DNA of 64,000 nt from Colletes latitarsis. Its lineage: Eukaryota; Arthropoda; Insecta; Hymenoptera; Colletidae. Below, piece after piece: positions 53,601-64,000 of the stretch; position 1 is the stretch's first letter, and every line of letters begins with the position of its first letter. The position numbers were made by a program, and so were the translations under genes. The stretch covers positions 10,726,001 through 10,790,000 of the forward strand of contig NC_135141.1 of the NCBI RefSeq assembly GCF_051014445.1, written 5' to 3'. A model generated the notes under the pieces. The model ran no database searches. It had not been told where the DNA came from and saw nothing but the letters and a program-made list of their open reading frames with translations.

Positions 53601-54041
53601 GTATGAGCCAGATGATTGCAAATACCAGACATAACCCAGACCTAACCTGTGTTATCCTGTAAAATATTGATCCAATCCAGGTTAAATTGACTGTTTCAGT
53701 GTGGTACCACATTACTACGCAATCCAAACTAGAAAAAGCCCAGGATCAGACCAACATGTATGCGATAAATGCGAAATTATGAGCCAGATGAGGGCAAATC
53801 CCAGACCTAACCGGTGTTATCATCTAGAATATAGATCGAAACCAGGTTTAATTGACTGTTTCAGTGTGGTACCACATTACTACGTGATCCAAACCGGTAA
53901 AACCCTAGGATCTGGCCAACAAGTATGCGATGAATGTGAAAGTATGAGCCAGATGATTGCAAATACCAGACATAACCCAGACCTAACCTGTGTTATCCTG
54001 TAAAATATTGATCCAATCCAGGTTAAATTGACTGTTTCAGT

Positions 54042-54509
54042 GTGGTACCACATTACTACGCGATCCAAACTAGAAAAAGCCCAGGATCAGACCAACATGT
54101 ATGCGATAAATGCGAAATTATGAGCCAGATGAGGGCAAATCCCAGACCTAACCGGTGTTATCATCTAGAATATAGATCGAAACCAGGTTTACTTGACTGT
54201 TTCAGTGTGGTACCACATTACTACGCGATCCAAACTAGAAAAAGCCCAGGATCAGACCAACATGTATGCGATAAATGCGAAATTATGAGCCAGATGAGGG
54301 CAAATCCCAGACCTAACCGGTGTTATCATCTAGAATATACATCGAAACCAGGTTTAATTGACTGTTTCAGTGTGGTACCACATTACTACCTGATCCAAAC
54401 CGGTAAAACCCTAGGATCTGGCCAACAAGTATGCGATGAATGTGAAAGTATGAGCCAGATGATTGCAAATACCAGGCATAACCCAGAACTAACCTTTGTT
54501 ATCCTCTAA
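54042..54509 (+). repeat. 165-bp monomer run (copy in block C2)
   Basis: Counterpart of 33317-33784 at offset 20725. Two 165-bp units keep a 155-codon forward frame open. Non-coding interpretation as for the other copies. Confidence 0.78.
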
Positions 54510-57500
54510 AATATTGATCCAATCCAGGTTTAATTGACTGTTTCAGTGTGGTACCACATTACTACGTGATCCAAGCCAGAAAGAGCCCAGGATCTGGCCT
54601 ACAAGTATGCGAAGGATGCGAAATTATGTGCCTGAAGAGGGCAAATCCCCGACATAAACCTGACCTTACCGGTGTTATCCTCTAAAATATACGCCGGAAC
54701 CAGGTTTAATTGACTGTTTCAGTGTGGTACGACATTACTACGTGATCCAAACTAGAAAAAGCGCAGGATCTGACCAACAAGTATACGCAGAATGCGGAAG
54801 TATGAGCCAGATATGGGCAAATCCCAGATATAACCCATACCTAACCGGTGATATCCTTTAAAATATTGATTCAATCCGGGTTTAATTGACTGTTTCAGTG
54901 TGGTACCACATATACTACGTTATCCAAACCCGAAGAAACCCACGATCTGGCCAGCAAGTATGCGAAAAATGCGAACGTATGTACCAGATGAGGGCAAATC
55001 GCCTATTTAAACGAGACCCAACCGGTGTTATCCTTTAAACTATTGATCGAGGGCTGGTTTAATTCACTGTTTCAGTGTGATACCACATTACTACGTGATC
55101 CAAGGCAGAAAGTGCCCAGGATCTGGCGAACAACTATGCGAAGAATGCGAAATTATGAGCCAGATGAGGGCTAATCCCGGACATAACCAAGACCTAACCG
55201 GTGTTATCATCTAGAATATAGCTCGAAACCTGGATTAATTGACTGTTTCAGTGTGCTACCACAGTACTACGTGATCCAAACCAGAAAACCCCAGGATCTG
55301 GCCAACGGGTATACTAATGATGCGAAAGTATGAGCCAGATGATTGCAACTACCAGACCTAACACAAACCTAACCGGTGTTATCCTCTAAAGTATTGATCG
55401 AACGCAGGTTTAATTGACTGCTTCAGTGTGGTACCGCATTACTACGTTATCCAAACCCGAAGAAACCCACGATCTGGCCAACAAGTACGCGAAAAATGCG
55501 AAAGTATGAGCCAGATGAGGGCTAATCCCGGACATAACCAAGACCTAACCGGTGTTATCATCTAGAATATAGCTCGAAACCTGGATTAATTGACTGTTTC
55601 AGTGTGGTACCACAGTACTACGTGATCAAAACCAGAAAAAACCCAGGATCTGGCCAACAAGTATGCGATTAATGCGAAAGTATGAGCCAGATACTTGCAA
55701 ATACCAGACCTAACACAAACCTATCCGTTGTTATCCTCTAAAATATTGTTCGAATCCAGGTTGAATTGACTGTTTCAGTGTGGTACCACATTACTCCGTG
55801 ATCCAAACCAGAAAACCCCAGGATCTGGCCAACAGGTATGCGAAAGATGCGAAAGTATCAGCCAGATGAGGGCAAATCCCAGACATAACATTACCAAACC
55901 GGTGATGTCCTCTAAAATATAGATCGAATCCAGGTTTAGTGGACTGTTTCAGTGTGGTCCCACATTTCTACGTAATCCAAACCAGAAAAAACCAAGGATC
56001 TGGCTAACATGTATGCGAAAGATGCGAAAGTATGAGCCAGATGAGTGCAAATACCAGACCTAACACAAACCTAACCGTTGTTGTCCTCTGAAATATTGTT
56101 CGAATCCAGGTTTAATTGACTGTTTCAGTGTGGTACCACATTACTATGTGATCCAAACCAGTAAAACCCTATGATCTGGCCAACAAGTATGCGATAAATG
56201 CGAAAGTATGAGCCAGATGATTGCAAATCCCAGACATAACCCAGACCTAACCGGTGCTATCCTCTAAAGTATTGATCGAATCCGGGTTTAATTGACTGTT
56301 TGAGAGTGGTACCACAATACTACGTGATCCAAACCAGAGAACCCCGGGATCTGGCCAACAGGTATGCGAAGGATGCGATAGTATGAGCCAGATAAGGGGA
56401 AATTGCAGACGTAACCCAGACCTAACCGGTGTTATCCTCTAAAAGATACATCGAAACCAGGTTTAATTGACTGTTTCAGTGTGGTATCACATTACTACGT
56501 GATCCAAACCAGAAAAAGCTCAGGATCTGGTCAACAGGTATGCGAAAGATGCGAAAGTATGAGCCATTTGAGGGCAAATCGCAGACGTAACCTGGCCCTA
56601 ACCGGTGTTATCCTCTAAAATATACATCGAAATCAGGTTTCATTGACTGTCTCAGTGTGGTACCACATTACTACGTGATCCAAACCAGAAAAAAACCCAG
56701 GATCTGTCCAAGAAGTATATGAAATTGCGAAAGTATGCGCCAGATGTGGGCAAACCCCAGATATAACCCAGACCTAACCGGTGATATCCTTTAAAATATT
56801 GATTCAATCCAGGTTTAATTGACTGTTTCAGTGTGGTACCACATATACTACGTGATCCAAACCAGAAAACCCCAGTATCTGGCCCTCAGGTATGCGAAAC
56901 ATGCGAAAATATGAGCCAGAAGATTGCAAATACCAGACCTAACACAAACCTACCCGTTGTTATCCTCTAATGTATTGATCGAATGCAGGTTTAATTGACT
57001 GCTTCAGTGTGGTACCGCATTACTACGTTATCCAAACCCGAAGAAACCCACGATCTGGCCAACAAGTATGCGAAAAATGCGAAAGTATGAGCCAGATGAG
57101 GGCAAATCCCAGACATAAACCAGACAAAACTGGTGTTATCCTCTAAAATATAGATCGAAACCAGGTTTTATAGATTATACCAGGGTTATCCAAACCAGAA
57201 GAAAACCCAGGATCTGGTCAACGAGTATGCGAAAGATGCGAAAGTATGAGCCAGATGAGGGCAAATCGCAGACATAACCATGACCAAACCGGTGTTATCC
57301 TCTAAAATATAGATCGAATCCAGGTTCAGTGGAATGTTTCAGTGTGGTACCACAGTACTACGTGATCAAAACCAGAAAAAACCCAGGATCTGGCCAACAA
57401 GTATGCGATTAATGCGAAAGTATGAGCCAGATACTTGCAAATACCAGACCTAACACAAACCTATCCGTTGTTATCCTCTAAAATATTGTTCGAATCCAGG

Positions 57501-58700
57501 TTGAATTGACTGTTTCAGTGTGGTACCACATTACTCCGTGATCCAAACCAGAAAACCCCAGGATCTGGCCAACAGGTATGCGAAAGATGCGAAAGTATAA
57601 GCCATTTGAGGGCAAATCGCAGACGTAACCTGGCCCTAACCGGTGTTATCCTCTAAAATATACATCGAAATCAGGTTTCATTGACTGTCTCAGTGTGGTA
57701 CCACATTACTACGTGATCCAAACCAGAAAAAAACCCAGGATCTGTCCAAGAAGTATATGAAATTGCGAAAGTATGCGCCAGATGTGGGCAAACCCCAGAT
57801 ATAACCCAGACCTAACCGGCGATATCCTTTAAAATATTGATTCAATCCAGGTTTAATTGACTGTTTCAGTGTGGTACCACATATACTACGTGATCCAAAC
57901 CAGAAAACCCCAGTATCTGGCCCTCAGGTATGCGAAACATGCGAAAGTATGAGCCAGAAGATTGCAAATACCAGACCTAACACAAACCTACCCGTTGTTA
58001 TCCTCTAAAGTATTGATCGAATGCAGGTTTAATTGACTGCTTCAGTGTGGTACCGCATTACTACGTTATCCAAACCCGAAGAAACCCACGATCTGGCCAA
58101 CAAGGAAGCGAAAAATCCGATAGTATCAGCCAGATGAGGGCAAATCCCAGACATAACCATGACCAAACCGGTGTTATCCTCTAAAATATTGTTCGAATCC
58201 AGGTTGGATTGACTGTTTCAGTGTGGTACCACATTACTACGTGATCCAAACCAGAAACCCCCAGGATCTGGCCAACAGGTATGCGAAAGATGCGAAAGTA
58301 TGAGCCAGATGAGGGCAAATCCTAGACATAACATTACCAAACCGGTGTTATCATCTAAAATATAGATCGAATCCAGGTTTAGTGGAATGTTTCAGTGTGG
58401 CACCCCGTTTCTACGTGATCAAAACCAGACAAAACCCAGGATCTGGCTAACAAGTTTGCGATAAATGCGAAAGTATGAGCCAGATGATTGCAAATACCAG
58501 ACAAAACCCAGACCTGACCTGTGTTATCCTCTAAAATATTGATCCAATCCAGGTTTAATTGACTGTTTCAGTGTGGTACCACATTACTACGCGATCCAAA
58601 CCAGAAGAAAACCCAGTATCTGTCCAACAAGTATGCGATTAATGCGAAAGTATGAGCCAGATGATTGCAAATACCAGACCTAACACAAACCTAACCGTTG

Positions 58701-61700
58701 TTATCCTCTAAAATATAGATCGAAACCTGTTTCAATTTTCAGTTTCAGTGTCGTACCACATTAATACTTTATCCAAACCAGAAGAAAACCCAGGATCTGG
58801 CCAAGAAGTTTGAGAAAAAGGCGAACGTATGACACAGATGAGGGCAAATCGCAGACGCAACACAAACCTAACCGGTGTTATCCTTTAAAATATTGATAGA
58901 GGCCAGGTTTAATTGATTGTTTCAGTGTGGTACCACGTTGCTACGTGATCCAAACTAGAGAAAAACCCAGGATCTGTCCAACAAGTATGCGATTAATGCG
59001 ATAGTATGAGCCAAATGATTGCAAATACCAGACCTTACACAAACCTAACCGTTGTTATCCTCTAAAATATAGATCGAAACATGTTTTAATTTTTTGATTC
59101 AGTGTCGTACCACATTACTACATTATCCAAACCAGAAGAAAACCCAGGATCTGGCCAAGAAGTTTGAGAAAAAGGCGAACGTATGACACATATGAGGGCA
59201 AATGGTTGACGTAACACGGACCTAACCGGTGTTATCCTGTAAAATATACATCGAAACCAGGTTTAATTGACTGTTTCAGTGTGGTATCACATTACTACGT
59301 GATCCAAACCAGAAGGAAACCCAGGATCTGGTCAACAGGTATGCAAAAGATGCGAAGGTATGAGCCAGATGAGGGCAAATCCCAGACATAACCCAGACCT
59401 AACCGGTGTTATCCTCTAAAATATTGATTCGATCCAGGTTTAATTGACTGTTTCAGTGTGGTACCACATTACTAGGTGATCCAAACCAGAAGGAAACCCA
59501 GGATCTGGCCAACAAGTATGCGACACATGAGATAGTATGAGCAAGATGATTTCAAATACCAATCCTAACACAAACCTAACCGGTGTTACCCTCTAAAGTA
59601 TTGATCGAATGCAGGTTTAATTGACTGTTTCAGTGTGGTACCACATTACTACGTGTTCCAAACCAGAAGGAAACCCACGATCTGGCCAACAAGTATGCGA
59701 TAAATGCGAAAGTATGAGCCAGATGTGGGCAAATCCCATACATAACCCATACCTAACCGGTGTTATCCTCTAAACTATTGATCCAATCCAAGTTTAATTG
59801 ACAGCTTCAGTGTGGTACCAAGTGACTACGTGATCCAAACCGGGAAACTCCAGGATCTGGCCAACAAGTAGCGATAAATGCGAAAGTATGAGCCAGATGA
59901 TTGCAAATACCAGACAAAACCCAGACCTAACCTGTGTTATCCTCTAAAATATTGATCCAATCCAGGTTTAATTGACTGTTTCAGTGTGGTATCACACCAC
60001 TACGTGATCCAAACCAGAAAAAGCCCAGGATCTGGTCCAAAGGTATGCGAAAGATGCCAAGGTATGAGCCAGATGATTCCAAATCCCAGACCTAACACAA
60101 ACCTAACCGTTGTTATCCTTTAAAATATTGATCGAGGCCAGGTTTAATTGACTGTTTCAGTGTGGTACGACATTACTACGCGATCCAAACCAGAAGAAAA
60201 CCCAGGATCTGGCCAACAAGTATGCGATTAATGCGAAAGTATGAGCCAGATGATTGCAAATCCCAGACCTAACACAAACCTAACCGTTGTTATCCTCTAA
60301 AATATTGATCGAATCCAAGTTTAATTGACAGTTTCAGTGTGGTACCAAGTTACTACGTGATCCAAACCGGTAAAACCCTGGAATCTGTCCAACAAGTATG
60401 CGATAAATGCGAAAGTTTGAGCCAGATGATTGCAAATACTAGACATAACCCAGACCTAACCTGTGTTATCCTCTAAAATATTGACCCGATCCAGGTTTAA
60501 TTGACTGTTTCAGTGTGGTACCACATTACTACGTGATCCAAACCGGTAAAACCCTGGAATCTGTCCAACAAGTATGCGATAAATGCGAAAGTTTGAGCCA
60601 GATGATTGCAAATACTAGACATAACCCAGGCCTAACCAGTGTTATCCTCTAAAATATTGATCCAATCCAGGTTTAATTGACTGTTTCAGTGTGGTATCAC
60701 ACTACTACGTGATCCATACCAGAAAAAGCCCAGGATCTGGTCCACAGGTATGCGAAAGATGCCAAAGCATGAGCCAGATGATTCCAAATCCCAGACCTAA
60801 AACAAACCTAACCGTTGTTATCCTTTAAAATATTGATCGTGGCCAGGTTTAATTGACTGTTTCAGTGTGGTACGACATTACTACGCAATCCAAACCAGAA
60901 GAAAACCCAGGATCTGGCCAACAAGTATGCGATTAATGCGAAAGTATGAGCCAGATGATTGCAAATACCAGACCTAACACAAACCTAACCGTTGTTATCC
61001 TCTAAAATTTTGATCGAATCATAGTTTAATTGACAGTTTCAGTGTGGTACCAAGTTACTACGTGATCCAAACCGGGAAACTCCAGGATCTGGCCAACAAG
61101 TTGCGATAAATGCGAAAGGATGAGCCAGATGATTGCAAATACCAGACGTAACCCAGACCTAACCTGTGTTATCCTCTAAAATATTGATCCAATCCAGGTT
61201 TAATTGACTGTTTTAGTGTGGTACCACATTACTACGTGATCCAAACCGGTATAACCCTAGGATCTGGCCAACAAGTATGCGATAAATGCGAAAGTTTGAG
61301 TCAGATGATTGCAAATACTAGACATAACCCAGGCCTAACCTGTGTTATCCTCTAAACTATAGATCCAATCCAGGTTTAATTGACTGTTTCAAGTGGTACC
61401 ACATTACTACGTGATCCAAAACAGAAGGAAACCCAGGATCTGGCCAACAAGTATGCGACACATGAGAAAGTATGAGCAAGATGATTTCAAATACCAGTCC
61501 TAACACAAACCGAACCGGTGTTACCCTCTAAAGTATTGATCGAATGCAGGTTTAGTGGAATGTTTCAGTGTGGTACCGCATTACTACGTTTTCCATACCT
61601 GAAGAAACACACGATCTGGCCAACAAGTATGCGATAAATGCGAGAGTATGAGCCAGATGATTGCAAATACCAGACGTAACCCAGACGTAACCTGTGTTAT

Positions 61701-63529
61701 CCTCTAAAATATTGATCCAATCCAGGTTTAATTGACTGTTTTGTGTGGTACCACATTACTACGTGATCCAAACCGGTATAACCCTAGGATCTGGCCAACA
61801 TGTAAGCGAAAAATGCGAAAGTATGAGCCAGTTGATTGCAAATACCAGACATAACCCAGACCTAACCTGTGTAATCCTGTAAAATATTGATCCATTCCAG
61901 GTTTAATTGACTGTTTCTGTGTGGTACCACACTACTACGTGACCCAAACTAGAAGAAGCCCACGATCTGGCTAACAAGTATGCGAGAGATGCGATAGTAT
62001 GAGCCTGATGAGGGCAAATCCCAGACATAACCCAGATCTAACCTGTGTTATCCTCTAAAATATCGATCGAATACAGGTTTTGTGGAATGTTTCAGTGTGG
62101 TACCACGTATCTACGTGATCAAAACCAGAAAAAACCCACGATCTGGCCAGCAAGTATGCGATAAATGCGAAAGTATGAGCCAGATGATTGCAAATGCCAG
62201 AGATAACCCAGACCTAACCTGTGTTGTCCTCTAAAATATTGATCCAATCCAGGTTTAATTAACTGTTTCAGTGTGGCACCACATTACTACGTGATCCAAA
62301 ACAGAAGGAAACCCAGGATCTGGCAAAGAAGTATGCGATACATGAGAAAGTATGTGCCAGATGAGGGCAAATCCCAGACACAAACCAGACCAAACCGGTG
62401 TTATCCTCTAAAATATAGATCGAAACCAGGTTTAATTCACTGTTTCAGTGTGGTACCACATTACTACGCGATCCAAACAAGAAAACCCCAGGATCTGGCC
62501 AACAGGTATGCGAAAGATGCGATAGTATGAGCCAGATGGGGACAAATCCCAGACATAACCCTGACATAACCAGTGATATCCTCTAAAATATAGATCGAAT
62601 CCAGGTTTAATTGACTGTTTCAGTGTGGTACCACATTACTACGTTATCCAAACCAGAAGAAAACCCAGCATCTGGCCAATAAGTTTGAGAAAAAAACGAA
62701 CGTATGAGCGAGATGAGGGCAAATCGCAGACGTAACCCAGACCTAACCGGTGTTATCCTCTAAAATATACATCGAAACCAGGTGTAATTGACTGTTTCAG
62801 TGTGGCATCACATTACTACGTTATCCAAACCAGAAAATCCCAGGATCTGGTCAACAGGCATGCGAAACATGCCAAAGTATGAGCCAGATGATTGCAAATA
62901 CCAGACCTAACACAAACCTAACCGGTGTTATCCTTTAGAATAAAGATCGAAGCCAGGTTTAATTGACTCTTTCAGTGGGGTACCACATTACTACGTGATC
63001 CAAACCAGAAAACCCCAGAATCTGGCCAACAGGAATGCGAAAGATGCGAAAGTATGAGCCAGATGATTGCAAATACCAGACCTAACACAAACCTAACCGT
63101 TGTTTTCCTCTATAATATTGTTCGAATCCAGGTTTAATTGATTGTTCCAGTGTGGTACCACATTACTACGTGATGCAAACCGGTAAAACCCTAGGATCTG
63201 GCCAACAACTATGCGATAAATGCGAAAGTATGAGCCAGATGATTGCAAATGCCAGACATAACCCAGACCTAACCTGTGTTATCCTCTAAAATATTGATCC
63301 AATCCAGGTTTAATTAACTGTTTCAGTGTGGCACCACATTACTACGTGATCCAAACCAGAAGGAAACACAGGATCTGGCAAACAAGTATGCGATACATGA
63401 GAAAGTATGAGCCAGATGATTCCAAATACCAGTCCTAACACAAACCTAATCGGTGTTACCCTCTAAAGTATCGATCGAATGCAGGTTTAGTTGACTGCTT
63501 CAGTGTGGTACCGCATTACTACGTGATCC
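58701..63529 (+). repeat. Mixed satellite tail
   Basis: About 27 monomers. 58701-59200 contains a divergent pair, 354 bp apart, with GTTTCAATTTTCAG and GTTTTAATTTTTTG in place of the usual TTTAATTGACTG. 60290-61080 follows the 38.67-39.50 kb monomers (CCTGGAATCTGTCC at 60374 and 60550). It then jumps to the 38.1 kb type, with GTTTTAGTGTGG near 61210. Monomers after 61.7 kb are singly varied. Nothing but satellite is visible. Confidence 0.75.
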
Positions 63530-64000
63530 AAACTAGAAAAAGCTCAGGATCTGCTCAACAGGCATGCGAAAGTTGCCAAAGTATGAGCCAGATGATAGCA
63601 AATCCCAGACCTAAAACAAACCTAACCGGTGATATCCTTTAAAATATTGATCGAGGCCAGGTTTAATTAACTGTTTCAGTGTGGTACCACGTTACTACTT
63701 TATCAAAACCAGTAAAACCCTAGGATCTGGCCAACAAGTATGCGATAAATGCGAAAGTATGAGCCAGATGATTGCAAATACCAGACAAAACCCAGACCTG
63801 ACCTGTGTTATCCTCTAAAATATTGATCCAATCCAGGTTTAATTGACTGTTTCAGTGTGGTACCACATTACTACGCGATCCAAACCAGAAGAAAACCCAG
63901 TATCTGTCCAACAAGTATGCGATTAATGCGAAAGTATGAGCCAGATGATTGCAAATACCAGACCTAACACAAACCTAACCGTTGTTATCCTCTAAAATAT
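63530..64000 (+). repeat. Start of another copy of the 30.38-kb block
   Basis: From AAACTAGAAAAAGCTCAGG at 63530 the sequence follows 30381 onward (offset 33149), also present near 51.79 kb, up to the last base. At least a third copy of part of block C is thus entered at the right edge of the window. Confidence 0.78.

Larger units (their letters stand above)
50430..58700 (+). repeat. Large block C, copy 2 (~8.3 kb)
   Basis: Partner of 28950-37450. Relative to copy 1 it lacks 70 bp at about 50637 and about four monomers near 53.3-53.5 kb, and has three extra monomers at about 54.79-55.29 kb whose source resembles 43.7-44.2 kb. Palindrome-less junctions at 50615 and 57181 correspond to 29138 and 35928. 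Substitutions are sparse, consistent with a fairly recent duplication. Confidence 0.85.
1..64000 (+). repeat. Satellite DNA array, ~176-bp monomer, fills the window
   Basis: The same unit recurs end to end with no interruption. Landmarks such as GATGAGGGCAAAT, ACCGGTGTTATCC, GGTACCACATTACTACGTG and CCAGGATCTGGCCAACA return in fixed order about every 176 bp; starts at 1, 178, 354, 530 and 706 give periods of 177, 176, 176 and 176. Roughly 360-370 monomers fit in the window. All are in one orientation. Both ends fall inside the array. Monomers of 150-180 bp are typical of centromeric and other heterochromatic satellites in plants and animals, so such a role is plausible here but is inferred from length and tandemness only. 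I do not recognise the family or the host. There is no gene in any stretch of the window. Confidence 0.97.

Noticed and set aside
1..64000. CRISPR array
   Set aside because: Repeats are contiguous 176-bp units without short repeats separated by unique spacers, and variation is spread over the whole unit.
1..64000. Transposon or retrotransposon inserted in the array
   Set aside because: No break in monomer periodicity long enough to hold an element, no terminal repeats, no transposase or reverse transcriptase frame; all length changes are small or monomer multiples.
1..64000. Inverted satellite blocks
   Set aside because: I looked for reversed landmarks such as CTCATCTGGCTCATA on the plus strand and saw none.
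1..64000. Naming the host species or satellite family
   Set aside because: No sequence here matches a satellite I can identify with confidence. A repeat-library search would be decisive, and monomer length alone is not diagnostic.

Overview
The whole 64 kb is one uninterrupted array of a satellite DNA. The basic monomer is about 176 bp, and every copy I could place runs head to tail on the same strand. I saw no unique sequence, gene, tRNA, rRNA or mobile element, and no inverted block. The array leaves the window at both ends. This points to constitutive heterochromatin (centromeric, pericentromeric or subtelomeric) of a eukaryotic chromosome. I do not recognise the satellite family and cannot name the organism. 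Base composition looks to be in the low-to-mid 40s % GC by eye. The open reading frames in the window are by-products of the repeat and none looks like a gene.

Monomer anatomy, in + orientation: a GATGAGGGCAAAT start; a CCCAGAC-ATAA-CCCAGAC direct repeat; CTAACCGGTGTTATCC; an A/T-rich AAAATAT stretch; ATCGAA(A/T)CCAGG; TTTAATTGACTGTTTCAG; a perfect 12-bp palindrome TGTGGTACCACA; ATTACTACGTGATCCAAACC; CCCAGGATCTGGCCAACA; and a 9-bp direct repeat ATGCGAAAG x2 leading into GTATGAGCCA. Two length variants are informative. A 158-bp class has lost 18 bp including the palindrome. A 165-bp class has lost 11 bp between the CCCAGAC repeats, so the frame stays open across consecutive copies.

Layout: (1) 1-14.5 kb and 16.9-20.0 kb form a higher-order domain built on a 3459-bp, roughly 20-monomer unit. 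Bases 1-3459 are followed by a near-identical tandem copy from 3460, and partial copies recur at 8.6-10.4 kb and 16.9-18.6 kb. The 158-bp monomers are concentrated here, often exactly every third monomer (510-511 bp spacing). (2) 14.5-16.9 kb and 20-24.5 kb are less regular, with only short local 2- to 7-monomer repeats. (3) 24.5-64 kb is a mosaic of multi-kilobase blocks copied in direct orientation. The main pairs are 28.95-37.45 with 50.43-58.70 kb, 36.09-39.92 with 44.49-48.31 kb, 40.00-44.13 with 46.13-50.44 kb, and a 2263-bp tandem duplication at 37.7-42.2 kb. The 165-bp monomers lie here. The last 470 bp begin another copy of the block at 30.38 kb.

Paired blocks differ mostly by whole numbers of monomers, as expected from unequal exchange or conversion between registers. 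At least one junction, a 70-bp deletion near 50,637, does not fit that rule. Offsets were obtained by aligning distinctive words by eye. Block edges are good to a few tens of bases, and percent identities were not computed.
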